Assembly: GCF_002737755.1 (NCBI RefSeq) | Contig: NZ_PEGH01000003.1 | Location: 18,082 to 82,081, forward strand | Reading direction: 5' to 3' | From: Caulobacter sp. BP25 | GTDB lineage: Bacteria > Pseudomonadota > Alphaproteobacteria > Caulobacterales > Caulobacteraceae | DNA length: 64,000 nt | Part shown: positions 36,043 to 45,548 of the stretch, in pieces | Numbering within the stretch: position 1 is the first letter of the stretch | How the letters are laid out: each line of letters opens with the position of its first letter | Translations under genes and position numbers: made by a program | The notes under the pieces: model-generated | Told to the model about the DNA's origin: nothing | Database searches by the model: none | The model's input: the letters and a program-made list of their open reading frames with translations, nothing else

Positions 36043-37083
36043 TTGGCGAGACATTCAGGAGCCATTCGCGGTCCCACCATCATTGATGTCGCGGCCGTGG
36101 CTGGCGTGTCGGCCATGACGGTGTCGCGCGTGATCAACGACCGCCCCGGCGTCGGTCAGAAGACCCGCCTGGCGGTCAATGAGGCCATTCGCACGCTGGG
36201 CTACACGCCGAATGTCGCGGCGCGCAGCCTGGTGACGTCAACCGAACTGCGGATCGGAGTCGTCTACTCCAATCCCAGCGCCGCCTTCATGAGCGACTTC
36301 CTGACCGGCGTCTTCGAGGAGGCCTCAATCCGAGGCGCGCGCTTGATCCTGCTCAAGGGCGGCGAAGGCGGGCGCCCACCCAGCGCGGCGGAGCTGGAGG
36401 CCTTGGCGGAATCCGGAATTCGCGGCGTCATTCTCGCGCCGCCGCTGGGGGAGTCGTCGGTGGTCCTGGAGGCGCTCGGCAACGCCGGCCTCCCCATGGC
36501 GGCGGTGGGCGCCTATGATGTCCAGGGCGCGATCTCGGTTCGGATCGACGATCACCTCGCGGCCTATGAGATGACCCGCGCGCTACTCCGCCTCGGCCAT
36601 CGGCATCTGGGCTTCATCCTCGGCAATCCGAACCAGGCCGCCAGCGCCCGGCGCTTGGCGGGCTTTCAGGACGCGGTCCGGGAGATCGACGGCGCGACGA
36701 CCGTCATCGCCCAAGGCGATTTCAGCTTCGCCTCGGGCCTGGCGGCGGCGGAACAGCTGCTGGACAGCCACACACCGCCAACGGCCATCTTCGCCAGCAA
36801 CGACGACATGGCCGCCGCGGCCGTCTCGGTCGCGCACCGTCGGCATCTGGACGTGCCGCGCGAATTGACCGTTGTCGGCTTCGACGACACGCCGGCTGCA
36901 GTGACGCTATGGCCGCCGCTAACCACCGTACATCAGCCGGTCCGCAAGCTGGCCGCCGAAGCGCTGAGCCTTTTGACGGCCGAGATCGCCAAGCCCGTGC
37001 CGGATGGCCAAGGCGCCAGCGAGCACGTTCTCGATCACGAGATCATCGCGCGCCAATCGACGGCCGCCCCCCTTGCCTCCTAG
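36043..37083 (+). CDS. LacI-family transcriptional regulator
   Basis: A 346-residue repressor-type protein. The N-terminal helix-turn-helix is TIIDVAAVAGVSAMTVSRVI (about residues 12-31), followed by the hinge (YTPNVAARSL) and a periplasmic-binding-like sensor domain with typical AIFASNDDMAAAAVSVA and VVGFDDTPAA. It starts at a TTG preceded by CGGGAG. An earlier ATG does not exist in frame. It follows the halogenase operon on the same strand after a 100-bp gap and probably binds the CGTTGTCA-type sites at 29927 and 30099. The inducer is unknown. Confidence 0.88.
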   Translation: MARHSGAIRGPTIIDVAAVAGVSAMTVSRVINDRPGVGQKTRLAVNEAIRTLGYTPNVAARSLVTSTELRIGVVYSNPSAAFMSDFLTGVFEEASIRGARLILLKGGEGGRPPSAAELEALAESGIRGVILAPPLGESSVVLEALGNAGLPMAAVGAYDVQGAISVRIDDHLAAYEMTRALLRLGHRHLGFILGNPNQAASARRLAGFQDAVREIDGATTVIAQGDFSFASGLAAAEQLLDSHTPPTAIFASNDDMAAAAVSVAHRRHLDVPRELTVVGFDDTPAAVTLWPPLTTVHQPVRKLAAEALSLLTAEIAKPVPDGQGASEHVLDHEIIARQSTAAPLAS

Positions 37084-37307
37084 ACACCGCCAAGGTCCAC
37101 CCATGTCGGGGTACACGGGCGTGGCGTCATACGCCGACTTGTGGGCGGGAAGCGGTGTCGGGATGGCGGCCATACCGGGCCTGAAACCCGAGATCTAAGC
37201 CAACTCCCTGGGGATGGTCCCGCTGGAAGCCTCAAACAGTCTGACAACTTGCCAAGCCTCGTGCGGTTGCGCTTATAGAACCTCGAACGCCGCCAGGAGT
37301 CTGACGC
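37084..37307. other. Spacer between LacI and GntR genes
   Basis: No convincing gene. A 31-codon frame (37101-37196) has no ribosome-binding site or recognisable similarity. The GntR promoter presumably lies in the right half. No hairpin with a T run is evident. Confidence 0.4.
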
Positions 37308-38045
37308 ATGCCGACCGAAGAGCCTGAGACCAAGTCGATCCCCAAGTCGACGAGAGGCTCGGGTCGGCGTCTGCGCGGCGCGGTCGCGCACTATCTGGGC
37401 ACAGCCATCGTCTCCGGCCAGATCGCGCCCGGCGAGAAGCTGACGGGCGAGATCGCCAACGCCGAGGCGCTGGACGTCTCGCGCAGCGCCTATCGCGAGG
37501 CCGTTCAGGTGCTGACCGCCAAGGGCTTGGTCGAGAGCCGGCCCAAGGCCGGCACGCGGGTGCTGCCACGCAGTCGCTGGAACATCTTGGACCCCACCGT
37601 CCTGGCGTGGGCCTTCTCGGCCGAGCCTGATGTCAGCTTCGTGAGGGACCTCTTCGAACTCCGATCGGTCGTGGAGCCCGCCGCCGCGCGCTTCGCCGCG
37701 GAGCGCCGCGACAAGGACGACATCAAGGCCATGAAGGACGCCTTGGCCGGCATGCGTCGCCACACCCTGGCGACCGAAGCTGGCCGCGCGGCTGACAAGG
37801 CCTTCCATGACGCTCTGCTGCGCGCCACCCACAACGACGCGATGATCGCGCTCAGCGCCAGCATCAGCGCTGCGGTCAGCTGGACGACGGAGTTCAAGCA
37901 GCGTTCCCGCGCCCTGCCCCGCGATCCGGTGCCAGATCACGCAAAGGTCTGCGACGCGATCGCCGCCGGCGATCCCGAGGCGGCCAGCGCGGCCATGCAG
38001 ACCCTGGTCGAGCTTGCCCTCGAGGACACCCGTTCGGTGATGTGA
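37308..38045 (+). CDS. GntR-family regulator, FadR subfamily (FCD domain)
   Basis: A 245-residue regulator with an N-terminal winged helix (LGTAIVSGQIAPGEKLTGE, then VSRSAYREAVQVLTAKGLVESRPKAGTRV at about residues 30-85). A C-terminal all-helical FCD domain (ELRSVVEPAAARFAA, DKAFHDALLRATHN) binds small organic acids in relatives. It sits at the end of the halogenase/LacI region and may regulate it. The TGACCA/TGGTCA palindrome at 29888 is a candidate target. Confidence 0.87.
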   Translation: MPTEEPETKSIPKSTRGSGRRLRGAVAHYLGTAIVSGQIAPGEKLTGEIANAEALDVSRSAYREAVQVLTAKGLVESRPKAGTRVLPRSRWNILDPTVLAWAFSAEPDVSFVRDLFELRSVVEPAAARFAAERRDKDDIKAMKDALAGMRRHTLATEAGRAADKAFHDALLRATHNDAMIALSASISAAVSWTTEFKQRSRALPRDPVPDHAKVCDAIAAGDPEAASAAMQTLVELALEDTRSVM

Positions 38046-38048
38046 GCG

Positions 38049-38141
38049 CTAGGGCGTGCTCAGATAGCCGCGCATGGCCAACCAGCGCGCATAGGCGTCG
38101 AACCGGCCGGGTCGGCCGCCTCTCTTGCCAAAGAGCCCCAT
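38049..38141 (-). CDS. 30-residue hypothetical protein
   Basis: An ATG at 38141 with GGGAGCGAGAA upstream opens a 30-codon frame: MGLFGKRGGRPGRFDAYARW then LAMRGYLSTP. The composition is ordered (basic start, amphipathic aromatic middle) rather than random. It ends four bases from the convergent GntR stop. The N-terminal MGLFGK could be membrane-associating. No family recognised, and conservation is needed to confirm it. Confidence 0.4.
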   Translation of the reverse strand: MGLFGKRGGRPGRFDAYARWLAMRGYLSTP

Positions 38142-38278
38142 AGCGTTCTCGCTCCCAGGGTTTTTGTTCGGCCACTTATTACGCGGCCCGAAATTACTCC
38201 TACAAATTCCCGATCAGCGGTCACGACGACTGTTGGCGTTCCCATGAGTTATGGCGGCGCAAGGCCGTCAATTTGACT

Positions 38279-38791
38279 CTAGCCGCCGGTCAGGTCGCCA
38301 AGCGTCCAGTCGATAACGTCGCCTTCGTAGGCGTTGGTACCTCGCCCAATGGCGCCGATGGCCGCGCTCATGACGCCGCCCCGCTTCAGGATATCGTCGG
38401 CCAGGGAAATCATCAGCGGGTTCGGGGTGGCCTTGGGCGACGTCGCGCGAAGTCGTTGCGCGATGGCGTGCTCATCGCCAGCAGCCCCCGCCGCGCAGGC
38501 CAGGATATAGGCGGCCGCCGGAGACCGGCTGACGCCGGCGAAACAGTGAACGAGCAATGTCGCCTCGGCCGGCATGGCGCGCCCAAGGTCGATGATCGCC
38601 TGGACGGTCCCAAGGCTCGGCGCGATCAGGCCTGGCCTTGGCGCGGCGATGTCGTTGAAGCGCAGAACAGTGGTCGCGATCGAGCGCGGCCCGACCTCCA
38701 CGTCAGGCGAGACCAGGGTCAGGACATGATCCACGCGCGCGCCAGCCAATAGCGCATCGACGGCGGAGCCTGGGCAGACGATCAGCCTCAT
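38279..38791 (-). CDS. Tyrosine/dual-specificity phosphatase-like protein at the end of the cobalamin operon
   Basis: A 170-residue protein with the CX5R catalytic loop HCFAGVSRS (about residue 87) and a preceding RFNDIAAPRPGL segment in the position of the general-acid loop. It is a small cysteine-dependent phosphatase. The ATG overlaps the cobS stop (ATGA), so it is tied to cobalamin assembly. The cluster has no histidine-phosphatase alpha-ribazole phosphatase (CobC of Salmonella), and this enzyme could fill that role. That is inference. The frame is open further upstream but inside cobS. Confidence 0.8.
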   Translation of the reverse strand: MRLIVCPGSAVDALLAGARVDHVLTLVSPDVEVGPRSIATTVLRFNDIAAPRPGLIAPSLGTVQAIIDLGRAMPAEATLLVHCFAGVSRSPAAAYILACAAGAAGDEHAIAQRLRATSPKATPNPLMISLADDILKRGGVMSAAIGAIGRGTNAYEGDVIDWTLGDLTGG

Positions 38792-39549
38792 GCCAGCGCC
38801 GCCAGGCCAAGCAGGAAACCGACCTCGAAGACCTGTTCGACCGAGCCGAGAACATCGCCGGTATGACCGCCGATCAACCGCACCGCTGTTCTGACCAACA
38901 CCAGCGCCGCGACGACGCCCAGCGCCAGACCTAGCCCGACGGCGGGCGCGGGTAGAAGCAGCAGAGGCCAGGCCGCGATGATGAGGGCGGCGATCACCTC
39001 GCCCGTTCGAACGCCCATCGGTGTCGGCTTCCATTTGCCGGCCTCGCCAGAGGGCGCATAGGGCGTAACCCGCATGACCACGACAGCCGCCGCCCGGCCC
39101 ACGCCATGGGCCGCCAAAAGCGCCAAGGCGCCGACCTCGACAGACAAGGTCCCCAGCACGGCGACCTTCAGACCCAAAGCGACCGCAAGGGCGCAGACGC
39201 CGTAGGTCCCAATGCGACTGTCCTTCATGATCTCCAGCCGACGCTGCGCCGTCTGGCCGCCACCCAGGCCATCGGCTGTATCGGCGAGCCCGTCCTCGTG
39301 GAAGGCGCCGGTTGTCAGCAGGCCAACACCGACGGCCAGCATCGCCGCCACGCCCGAGCCCCAGAGCGAGTATCCCAGGAAGAAGGCGCCGGCGGAGATC
39401 GCGCCAACACCCTGACCAACCAGAGGAAAATACCGCGTGGCTCGCGTGATCCAGTCGGCCTGGAAGTCTTTGAGCGGAGGCGTCGGAATCCGCGTCAGGA
39501 ACTGGACGGCGCAGAGCAGCAGTCGGGCCTGTAAACGAAGCCAGCCCAT
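38788..39549 (-). CDS. cobS: Adenosylcobinamide-GDP ribazoletransferase (cobalamin synthase)
   Basis: The 253-residue membrane enzyme joins AdoCbi-GDP and alpha-ribazole (or its phosphate) to give cobalamin (phosphate). Family features are the QFLTRIPTPP start, the DGLADTADGLGGG active-site motif (about residues 85-97) and several membrane helices. It lies two bases after cobT and overlaps the phosphatase gene by four bases. Confidence 0.94.
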   Translation of the reverse strand: MGWLRLQARLLLCAVQFLTRIPTPPLKDFQADWITRATRYFPLVGQGVGAISAGAFFLGYSLWGSGVAAMLAVGVGLLTTGAFHEDGLADTADGLGGGQTAQRRLEIMKDSRIGTYGVCALAVALGLKVAVLGTLSVEVGALALLAAHGVGRAAAVVVMRVTPYAPSGEAGKWKPTPMGVRTGEVIAALIIAAWPLLLLPAPAVGLGLALGVVAALVLVRTAVRLIGGHTGDVLGSVEQVFEVGFLLGLAALA

Positions 39550-39551
39550 GC

Positions 39552-40583
39552 TCAGAGCCGCCCGCTCAACACGTCGTCGAGGGTGGCGACATCGCTCAAC
39601 AGGCGCGAGGCCGCGCGCGCCAACGGCAGGGCCAGAAGCGCGCCTGTCCCCTCGCCCAATCGCAGATCCAGACCCAGAAGCGGATCGACCTCCAGCGCGG
39701 CCAGCAGCGTGCCATGCCCCTGCTCGGCCGAGCGGTGACAGAAGACGCAGTAGTCCTTGACCTCTGGAACCAATCGGATCGCGACCAGGGCGGCGGCGGA
39801 GACGATGAAGCCGTCGATCAGAACCGGAACCTTGGCCGAGGCCGCGCCGATGATGGCGCCGGCCATCATGGCGATCTCCAGCCCGCCGAACTCGGCCAGC
39901 ACCTCAAGCGGCTCGGTAGCGGCGCTGCGCGCGGCCGCTCGCTCCAGGACGGCGGTCTTGCGCGCGAGGCCCGCCTCGTCATGCCCGGCGCCGCGGCCGA
40001 CGCATTCGGCCAGGGGCGCCGGCGCCAGGCGGTGCATGATCAAGGCCGCCGAAGCGGTATTGCCGATGCCCATCTCGCCAAGAGCGAGGATGTCGAAGCC
40101 CTCCGCCGCCGCCCGCAGCGCTATGTGCGCGCCGCTCTCGAGGGCGGCGACGGCCTCGGCGGACGTCAAGGCGGGCTCGATAGCGGCGTTGCGGCTGCCG
40201 CGTCGAATCTTCGACGCGATCAGCGAGGGATGAGGCGAAAGATCCGCGTCGACGCCGGCGTCCACAACACGCAACTCCGCGCCCACGGCCCGCGCGAAGG
40301 CGTTGGCGCTGGCCTTGCCAGCCAGGAAGGTCGCGACCATCGCCTGGGTGACGGCGGAGGGATAGGCGGAGACGCCCTCGGCGTTCATGCCGTGATCGCC
40401 GGCGAAGACCAGCAACAGCGCCCGGTCAAACGACGGCGGCGGACCGCTCGCGATCAGGCCCAGCCGGACAGCTAGGTCCTCGATGCGCCCCAGGGCGCCA
40501 AGCGGCTTGGCTTTGGCGTCGAGCTGGGCGCGAAGAGCCTCGGCGCCTGCCGGGTCGATCAGTGAAACGGCGGGCAAGTTCAT
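39552..40583 (-). CDS. cobT: Nicotinate-nucleotide-dimethylbenzimidazole phosphoribosyltransferase
   Basis: The 343-residue enzyme makes alpha-ribazole-5'-phosphate from dimethylbenzimidazole and nicotinate mononucleotide. Recognisable are [48 protein letters not shown] and the catalytic-glutamate region near [11 protein letters not shown]. The ATG overlaps the cobQ stop by four bases. Confidence 0.95.
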   Translation of the reverse strand: MNLPAVSLIDPAGAEALRAQLDAKAKPLGALGRIEDLAVRLGLIASGPPPSFDRALLLVFAGDHGMNAEGVSAYPSAVTQAMVATFLAGKASANAFARAVGAELRVVDAGVDADLSPHPSLIASKIRRGSRNAAIEPALTSAEAVAALESGAHIALRAAAEGFDILALGEMGIGNTASAALIMHRLAPAPLAECVGRGAGHDEAGLARKTAVLERAAARSAATEPLEVLAEFGGLEIAMMAGAIIGAASAKVPVLIDGFIVSAAALVAIRLVPEVKDYCVFCHRSAEQGHGTLLAALEVDPLLGLDLRLGEGTGALLALPLARAASRLLSDVATLDDVLSGRL

Positions 40584-42040
40584 CGGAAACTCTCAAGGCC
40601 GGCGATGGCGGCAAGCGCGGGTATGTCAAACGCCACGTCCAGGGCCGAAGCGATTTCGTCGAGCGCTTGATCGACGCGGGCGGACTGGTCGAGGCGATCG
40701 GAAAACGCGCCGAGTTCGGCCAGCAGTTCCGCCCTTGCCTCGCCGCTGTCGAACAAGCCATGGACATAGCAGCCTCGCACCCGCCCATCGGGCGAGATGA
40801 CTCCGTCCTCATCGCCATCGTCGAAACGAAGCATCGGTGTATGGCCGCCCCCGGTGCGGCCGACGTGCATCTCGTAGCCGCCGAAAGCGGCGCCGCCGGG
40901 TAGTCGTCCCGTCACGTGGCGCAGGGTCTTTCGATCCGTCATCACGGTTTCGACGTCGAGCAGGCCAAGGCCCTCCACCGAGGCGGGCGCGCCCTCAATC
41001 CCCTCGGGATCGGACAGCCAGCGCCCCAGCATCTGGAAGCCCCCGCAGACCCCCAGCACGCGCCCCCCGCGCCGGACATGCGCCAGGAGGTCGATGTCCC
41101 AGCCTTGTGCGCGGAAAAAGGCCAGGTCCGCCAGGGTCGCCTTGGTCCCCGGCAGTATGACGAGATCAGCGTCGCCGGGCAGCGGCTGGCCGGGCGGAAC
41201 GAAGGCGAAGGCGACCTCCGGCTCGGTCCGAAGGGCGTCGAACTCGTCGAAATTGGCGATGCGCGACAACATCGGCGCCACGATGCGGATCTTGCGCCCG
41301 TCCTGCGGCGACGTCCCATCGAGTACGACGGCGTCCTCGGCCGGCAACCGCCGCGCCGCCGCGAGCCACGGCACCATGCCCAGGTCGGGCCATCCCGTGG
41401 CCTCGACGATCATCCGGCGGCCGTCTTGGAACAGCGCCGGATCGCCTCGGAACTTGTTGATCAGGAAGCCGCGCACCATGGCCCGGTCACCTTCGTCCAG
41501 CACCGCGTGGGCGCCGACCAGGGCGGCGATCACATGACCTCGGTCGATGTCGCCGATCAGCACGACCGGCACGTCAGCGGCGCGCGCGAAGCCCATATTG
41601 GCGATGTCGCCTGCGCGTAGGTTGATCTCGGCCGGACTTCCCGCTCCTTCGACGATGACGAGGTCGCTCTGCGCCTCCAGCCGGCGGAAGCTCTCGAGGA
41701 CTGTGTCCAGCAGCTCACCCTTACGCGCCTGGTAGCCGCTGGCCTTCCAGGTTCCGGCCATCTGGCCGCGCACGACCAGCTGGGCGCCGACATCGCTCTG
41801 AGGCTTTAGCAGCACCGGGTTCATATCGACGGTCGCGGGCGTGCGGCAGGCGATCGCCTGCAGCGCCTGGGCGCGGCCGATTTCGCCGCCATCGGCGGTG
41901 ACTGCGGCGTTGTTAGACATGTTCTGCGGCTTGAACGGGCGAACCCTCAGGCCGCGATTGGCGAATAGCCGGCAGAGGCCCGCGACCAGTACGGACTTGC
42001 CGACGTCGGACCCGCAGCCCTGGATCATCAGCGCGGCCAT
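40580..42040 (-). CDS. cobQ: Cobyric acid synthase
   Basis: The 486-residue glutamine-dependent amidase converts adenosylcobyrinic acid a,c-diamide to adenosylcobyric acid. The N-terminal synthetase domain has [12 protein letters not shown] and [13 protein letters not shown]. The C-terminal glutamine-amidotransferase domain has the nucleophile cysteine in [12 protein letters not shown] (about residue 330) and its histidine in [10 protein letters not shown] prefer the ATG at 42040 over a GTG at 42055, because family proteins start close to the P-loop. It overlaps the cobD 3' end. Confidence 0.94.
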   Translation of the reverse strand: MAALMIQGCGSDVGKSVLVAGLCRLFANRGLRVRPFKPQNMSNNAAVTADGGEIGRAQALQAIACRTPATVDMNPVLLKPQSDVGAQLVVRGQMAGTWKASGYQARKGELLDTVLESFRRLEAQSDLVIVEGAGSPAEINLRAGDIANMGFARAADVPVVLIGDIDRGHVIAALVGAHAVLDEGDRAMVRGFLINKFRGDPALFQDGRRMIVEATGWPDLGMVPWLAAARRLPAEDAVVLDGTSPQDGRKIRIVAPMLSRIANFDEFDALRTEPEVAFAFVPPGQPLPGDADLVILPGTKATLADLAFFRAQGWDIDLLAHVRRGGRVLGVCGGFQMLGRWLSDPEGIEGAPASVEGLGLLDVETVMTDRKTLRHVTGRLPGGAAFGGYEMHVGRTGGGHTPMLRFDDGDEDGVISPDGRVRGCYVHGLFDSGEARAELLAELGAFSDRLDQSARVDQALDEIASALDVAFDIPALAAIAGLESFR

Positions 42041-42954
42041 GCCAGTCCTCCACACGCCAGAAGCAGCCAGAGCATCGTACAGGCAAGGAGGTAGATGCGC
42101 AGTGCGCGGGACAGATCCTCGGTCCGGACCTCTCGTCCGCTGCCGAACACGGGACGATCGGACCGCTCGCCGTCATACCAGGCCGCCCCGCCGAGACGCA
42201 CGCCCAGGGCGCCGGCCATCGCCGCCTCGGGCCAGCCGGCGTTGGGCGAGGCGTGCTTGGGGGCGTCCTGGAACATCACCGACCAGCCGCCGCGTCCAAC
42301 CAGCGCGATCAGCGCTCCGGCCAGCCGCGCGGGCGCCAGATTCAGAAGATCGTCGAACCGCGCCGAGGCCCAGCCGAACGCGCGCCAGCGCGGCTCGCGG
42401 TGGCCGATCAGACTGTCGGCCGTGTTGACCGCTTTGTAGATAAAGAGCCCGGGCAAGCCGGCGACCACGAACCAGAAGATCGGCGCGACCACGCCGTCGT
42501 TGAAGCTCTCGGCCAGGCTCTCGATCGCTGCGGCGGCCACTTCACCAGCGTCCAGGCGCTGCACGTCACGCCCAACGATCAGGCCGACCGCCTCGCGGGC
42601 CGCCGCCAAGTCTCCCGCCCGCAAAGGCTCAAGGACAGCAGCGACATGCTGATAGAGACTGCGCTGCGCGAGGCCCAAGGTCCCGACGACCGCGACGACA
42701 TAGGGACCTCCAAGCTTGGCGAGCAACCAGCCGACCGACCCGCTGACCACAACGATAGTCGCAAGGACTCCCACGCCGGTCATCCGCCGCGCGTCTTCCC
42801 TCCAGGTGGGACGATTGAGCGCGACTTCCAGTCGCGAGATCAGGTTTCCAATCCAGACCACGGGATGCGGAACGCGGCGGTGCAGCGCGTCCGGATAGCC
42901 AACCAAGGCTTCCAAAGCAGCGGCGGCGAGCACGATCCAGGGGCTAGTCCACAC
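42028..42954 (-). CDS. cobD: Adenosylcobinamide-phosphate synthase CobD/CbiB
   Basis: A 308-residue integral membrane enzyme that attaches aminopropanol phosphate to adenosylcobyric acid. Typical sequences are [10 protein letters not shown] near the start, [17 protein letters not shown] (about residues 140-156), [13 protein letters not shown] and [12 protein letters not shown]. It begins with a GTG overlapping the btuD stop region and ends inside the cobQ start. The substrate arm comes from CobC, encoded earlier in the operon. Confidence 0.93.
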   Translation of the reverse strand: MWTSPWIVLAAAALEALVGYPDALHRRVPHPVVWIGNLISRLEVALNRPTWREDARRMTGVGVLATIVVVSGSVGWLLAKLGGPYVVAVVGTLGLAQRSLYQHVAAVLEPLRAGDLAAAREAVGLIVGRDVQRLDAGEVAAAAIESLAESFNDGVVAPIFWFVVAGLPGLFIYKAVNTADSLIGHREPRWRAFGWASARFDDLLNLAPARLAGALIALVGRGGWSVMFQDAPKHASPNAGWPEAAMAGALGVRLGGAAWYDGERSDRPVFGSGREVRTEDLSRALRIYLLACTMLWLLLACGGLAWPR

Positions 42955-43723
42955 GACGCAGGATCTCGATCAGCGGACCGGCCGCACCCTTATGGGTGCG
43001 GGTCCGCACGCCATAGGCCATCGCCAGGGCCTGGGGCGTGAGGGCTTGGCCAGGAGGGCCGTCGGCGACCAGGCAACCACGATCCAGAAGCAACACCCGA
43101 TCGGCGAAGCGCGCGGCCAAGGTAAGGTCATGCAGCGTGACAATGACCCCCTTGCCCTGGTCATGCGCCAGCTGGCGAAACAGGCCAACCGTGTCCAGAG
43201 CGTGCCCGGGATCAAGGCCGGTCAGAGGCTCGTCGGCGAGCAGCCAGTCGGTCTGGCCGGCCAGGGCCCGCGCGATCAGGGCCCTCGCCCGCTCCCCGCC
43301 CGACAGGCGCGTGATCGGCCGTGCGGCGAAGTCGCCAAGGCCCGTCGTCGCGATCGCCAGGTCGACGGCGGCGGCGTCCTCCGTGCTGGGGCCGAACGCG
43401 CCCAGATGCGGTGTGCGGCCCAGCCCGACGAAGGTCCGCACATCGACGTCCCAGGCGATCTCCGGTGTCTGGGCCAGGAAGGCCATCGCGCGCGCGCGGC
43501 TCCGCGCTGGGATGGCCGCCACGATCTCTCCGTCCAGGAAGACCTTACCCGCATCCGGCCGCCTCAGGCCCGCCAGGCACGACAGCAGGCTGGACTTGCC
43601 CGCACCGTTGGGACCGACGATCGCCACCAGCTCACCCTTGCGGAAACCTGTCGTGACGCGGTCGAGAACCAGACGGCCGCCCAGGCTAAGCCCAACCGTT
43701 TCGGCAAGCAGTCCCTCGCTCAC
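42944..43723 (-). CDS. btuD: Vitamin B12/corrinoid ABC transporter ATPase
   Basis: A 259-residue FecCD-type ATPase with Walker A (GPNGAGKSS), signature (RLSGGERAR), Walker B (LLADEPLTGLD) and H-loop (TLHDLTLA). With BtuC and BtuF it imports corrinoids across the inner membrane. The start is the GTG at 43723 overlapping the btuC stop (GTGA). The frame stays open for another kilobase upstream but only inside btuC. Confidence 0.92.
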   Translation of the reverse strand: MSEGLLAETVGLSLGGRLVLDRVTTGFRKGELVAIVGPNGAGKSSLLSCLAGLRRPDAGKVFLDGEIVAAIPARSRARAMAFLAQTPEIAWDVDVRTFVGLGRTPHLGAFGPSTEDAAAVDLAIATTGLGDFAARPITRLSGGERARALIARALAGQTDWLLADEPLTGLDPGHALDTVGLFRQLAHDQGKGVIVTLHDLTLAARFADRVLLLDRGCLVADGPPGQALTPQALAMAYGVRTRTHKGAAGPLIEILRRVD

Positions 43724-44706
43724 GCCAGCCTCCTGCGCATCGCCATCAGCATCCAGAGGAAGAACGGCCCGCCCAGGGCGGCCATGGCGACGCCCAGCTT
43801 GACCTCCTCGGCGGCCGGCGTCAGGCGGACCAGGATGTCTGCGCCCAGCGTCAGCGCCGCGCCGCCCAGCAGCGAGGGCCACAGCAATGCGCCGGGCCTC
43901 GAACCAACCCAGGGCCGCAGAAGATGCGGGACGATCAACCCCACAAAGCCGATGACCCCCGTCACCGCCACGCTGGAGCCCACCGCCAGAGACACGCCGA
44001 TCGCCAGCGAGAGCCGCGTCCGCGTCAGGCCAACGCCCAGCGACCGCGCGCCCTGCTCGCCCAGGGTCAGAGCGTCCAGCGCGCGCCCTTGCGTCAGCAG
44101 CACCAGGCTGCCCAGGATCACGCCCGGGGCGGCGATGCGCACCTCCTCGACGCTGCGGTCGGCCAGCGATCCCATCAGCCAGCTGACGATCTCGTCCACC
44201 GCCCAAGGGTTCGGGGCCAGGTTCAGCGCCAGGGAGATGCCGGCGGTGCAGACGGTCTGGATGATGAAGCCCGCCAGGATGAAGGTGACGATGCTGGAGG
44301 TCACGCCCGCCAGCGCCAGCAGGGCGACCATGCCAAGGCCCGCGCCCACCATGGCGGTCGCGGGCAGGATCCAGCCTGTCTCGCTCGCCGCGCCGAGATA
44401 GAGAGTCAGAACCGCGCCCAGCGCCGCCGCGGAAGAGACCCCCAGCGCGCCCGGATCGGCCAGCGGATTGCGGGTGTAGCCCTGCAACGCCGCGCCGCTC
44501 AGCCCCAGCGCGCCGCCGACCAGCAAGGCAAGAATGGTGCGAGGCAGCCGCAATCCGAAGATGATCGCCCCGCGCGGATCGGCGCCGCCCGAAACCCAGG
44601 CGCTCCAGGGCGTCCAGACCCGTCCGGCGCACAGGCTGAGCGCGAACAACAAGATCAGCGACGCCGCCAGGACGCCGCAGACGAACCAAGGCGATCGCGC
44701 GTTCAC
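43720..44706 (-). CDS. btuC: Vitamin B12/corrinoid ABC transporter permease
   Basis: A 328-residue FecCD-family permease with about ten helices. Typical are RLPRTILALLVGGALGLSGAALQ (residues about 45-67), LADPGALGVSSAAALGA, the cytoplasmic coupling segment near GVGLTRTRL, and the GFVGLIVPHLLR signature. I use the GTG at 44706 that overlaps the btuF stop. An upstream ATG at 44781 would read through btuF. Confidence 0.92.
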   Translation of the reverse strand: MNARSPWFVCGVLAASLILLFALSLCAGRVWTPWSAWVSGGADPRGAIIFGLRLPRTILALLVGGALGLSGAALQGYTRNPLADPGALGVSSAAALGAVLTLYLGAASETGWILPATAMVGAGLGMVALLALAGVTSSIVTFILAGFIIQTVCTAGISLALNLAPNPWAVDEIVSWLMGSLADRSVEEVRIAAPGVILGSLVLLTQGRALDALTLGEQGARSLGVGLTRTRLSLAIGVSLAVGSSVAVTGVIGFVGLIVPHLLRPWVGSRPGALLWPSLLGGAALTLGADILVRLTPAAEEVKLGVAMAALGGPFFLWMLMAMRRRLA

Positions 44707-45548
44707 GCCATATCTCCCAGGATTTCGCCGCGCGCACGGGCCATGGCCTGCGCGGTCTGGATCAGCACCGGCCCGCCGCAATAGAGCAGGCGCTCGGGGA
44801 AGCGGGCCTGCTTCATCCGTCCTTTGAGCGCCCCCAGCGCCGGATGGGTCATGACCCGGTCAGCCCAGCTGCGACCGCCTGGCGCGGGTTCGCCGACCAA
44901 CAGCACTTCCGGCGGATCGGCCAGCAGTAGCTCGAGCGGGACATTGCCCCAGGATTTGAGGCCATAGCGCCGGGCGGCGTTGTCGAATCCGGCCAGAGTC
45001 ATCATCTCGTCGACCAAGGTGTGAGGTCCCGCCGCGAAGCCATTGGGTTGATAGATCAAAGCGCTCAGCCGTCGGGCGCCGGGGTGAACCGTCGCTGCGG
45101 CCAAGGCGGCCCGGATGCGGGCCACCAGTCGCTCGCCGCGCTCCGGATGGCCGATCAGGCCGGCGACGCGCTGGACTTGGGCCAGGCCCTCCTCGACCGT
45201 CTTGGGGACGGTGAAGCGCTCGACCGGCACATGCAGACGCTTGAGCGCATTGCGGGTCGCCAGCGCCGAGTGCTGGCTTGCCAGGACCAGATCCGGCTGC
45301 AGCGCGATGATTTCCTCCGCGCTCTCCCAGGTGAACGGCAAGGTGCGCGCCTGCGCCGCCACGGTCGAGCCCTGCTCCTCCCGCGCATAGTGGCTAAGGG
45401 CGGCGATCTGCGAGCGGTCCGCCAGATGCACCAGCATGGCGTCCAGGCACGCGTTCAATGAGGCTATCCGCCGAGGCGCCGCGACGGCGGGCGTGGCCGC
45501 GCCTAAGGCCAGGACGCCACCGACTATGGCGCGACGGCTAGGCTGCAT
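44703..45548 (-). CDS. btuF: BtuF-like periplasmic corrinoid-binding protein
   Basis: A 281-residue periplasmic binding protein with a signal or Tat-like leader (MQPSRRAIVGGVLALGAATP). The cobalamin/iron-siderophore clamp fold follows: RIASLNACLDAMLVHL, then ALQPDLVLASQHS, then a long linking helix. It delivers corrinoid to BtuCD. The ATG at 45548 gives the sensible leader, and the frame beyond it lies within cobC. It overlaps cobC by 11 bases. Confidence 0.88.
   Translation of the reverse strand: MQPSRRAIVGGVLALGAATPAVAAPRRIASLNACLDAMLVHLADRSQIAALSHYAREEQGSTVAAQARTLPFTWESAEEIIALQPDLVLASQHSALATRNALKRLHVPVERFTVPKTVEEGLAQVQRVAGLIGHPERGERLVARIRAALAAATVHPGARRLSALIYQPNGFAAGPHTLVDEMMTLAGFDNAARRYGLKSWGNVPLELLLADPPEVLLVGEPAPGGRSWADRVMTHPALGALKGRMKQARFPERLLYCGGPVLIQTAQAMARARGEILGDMA

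Noticed and set aside
37101..37196. A 31-codon frame between the LacI and GntR genes
   Set aside because: No ribosome-binding site or sequence features supporting translation.
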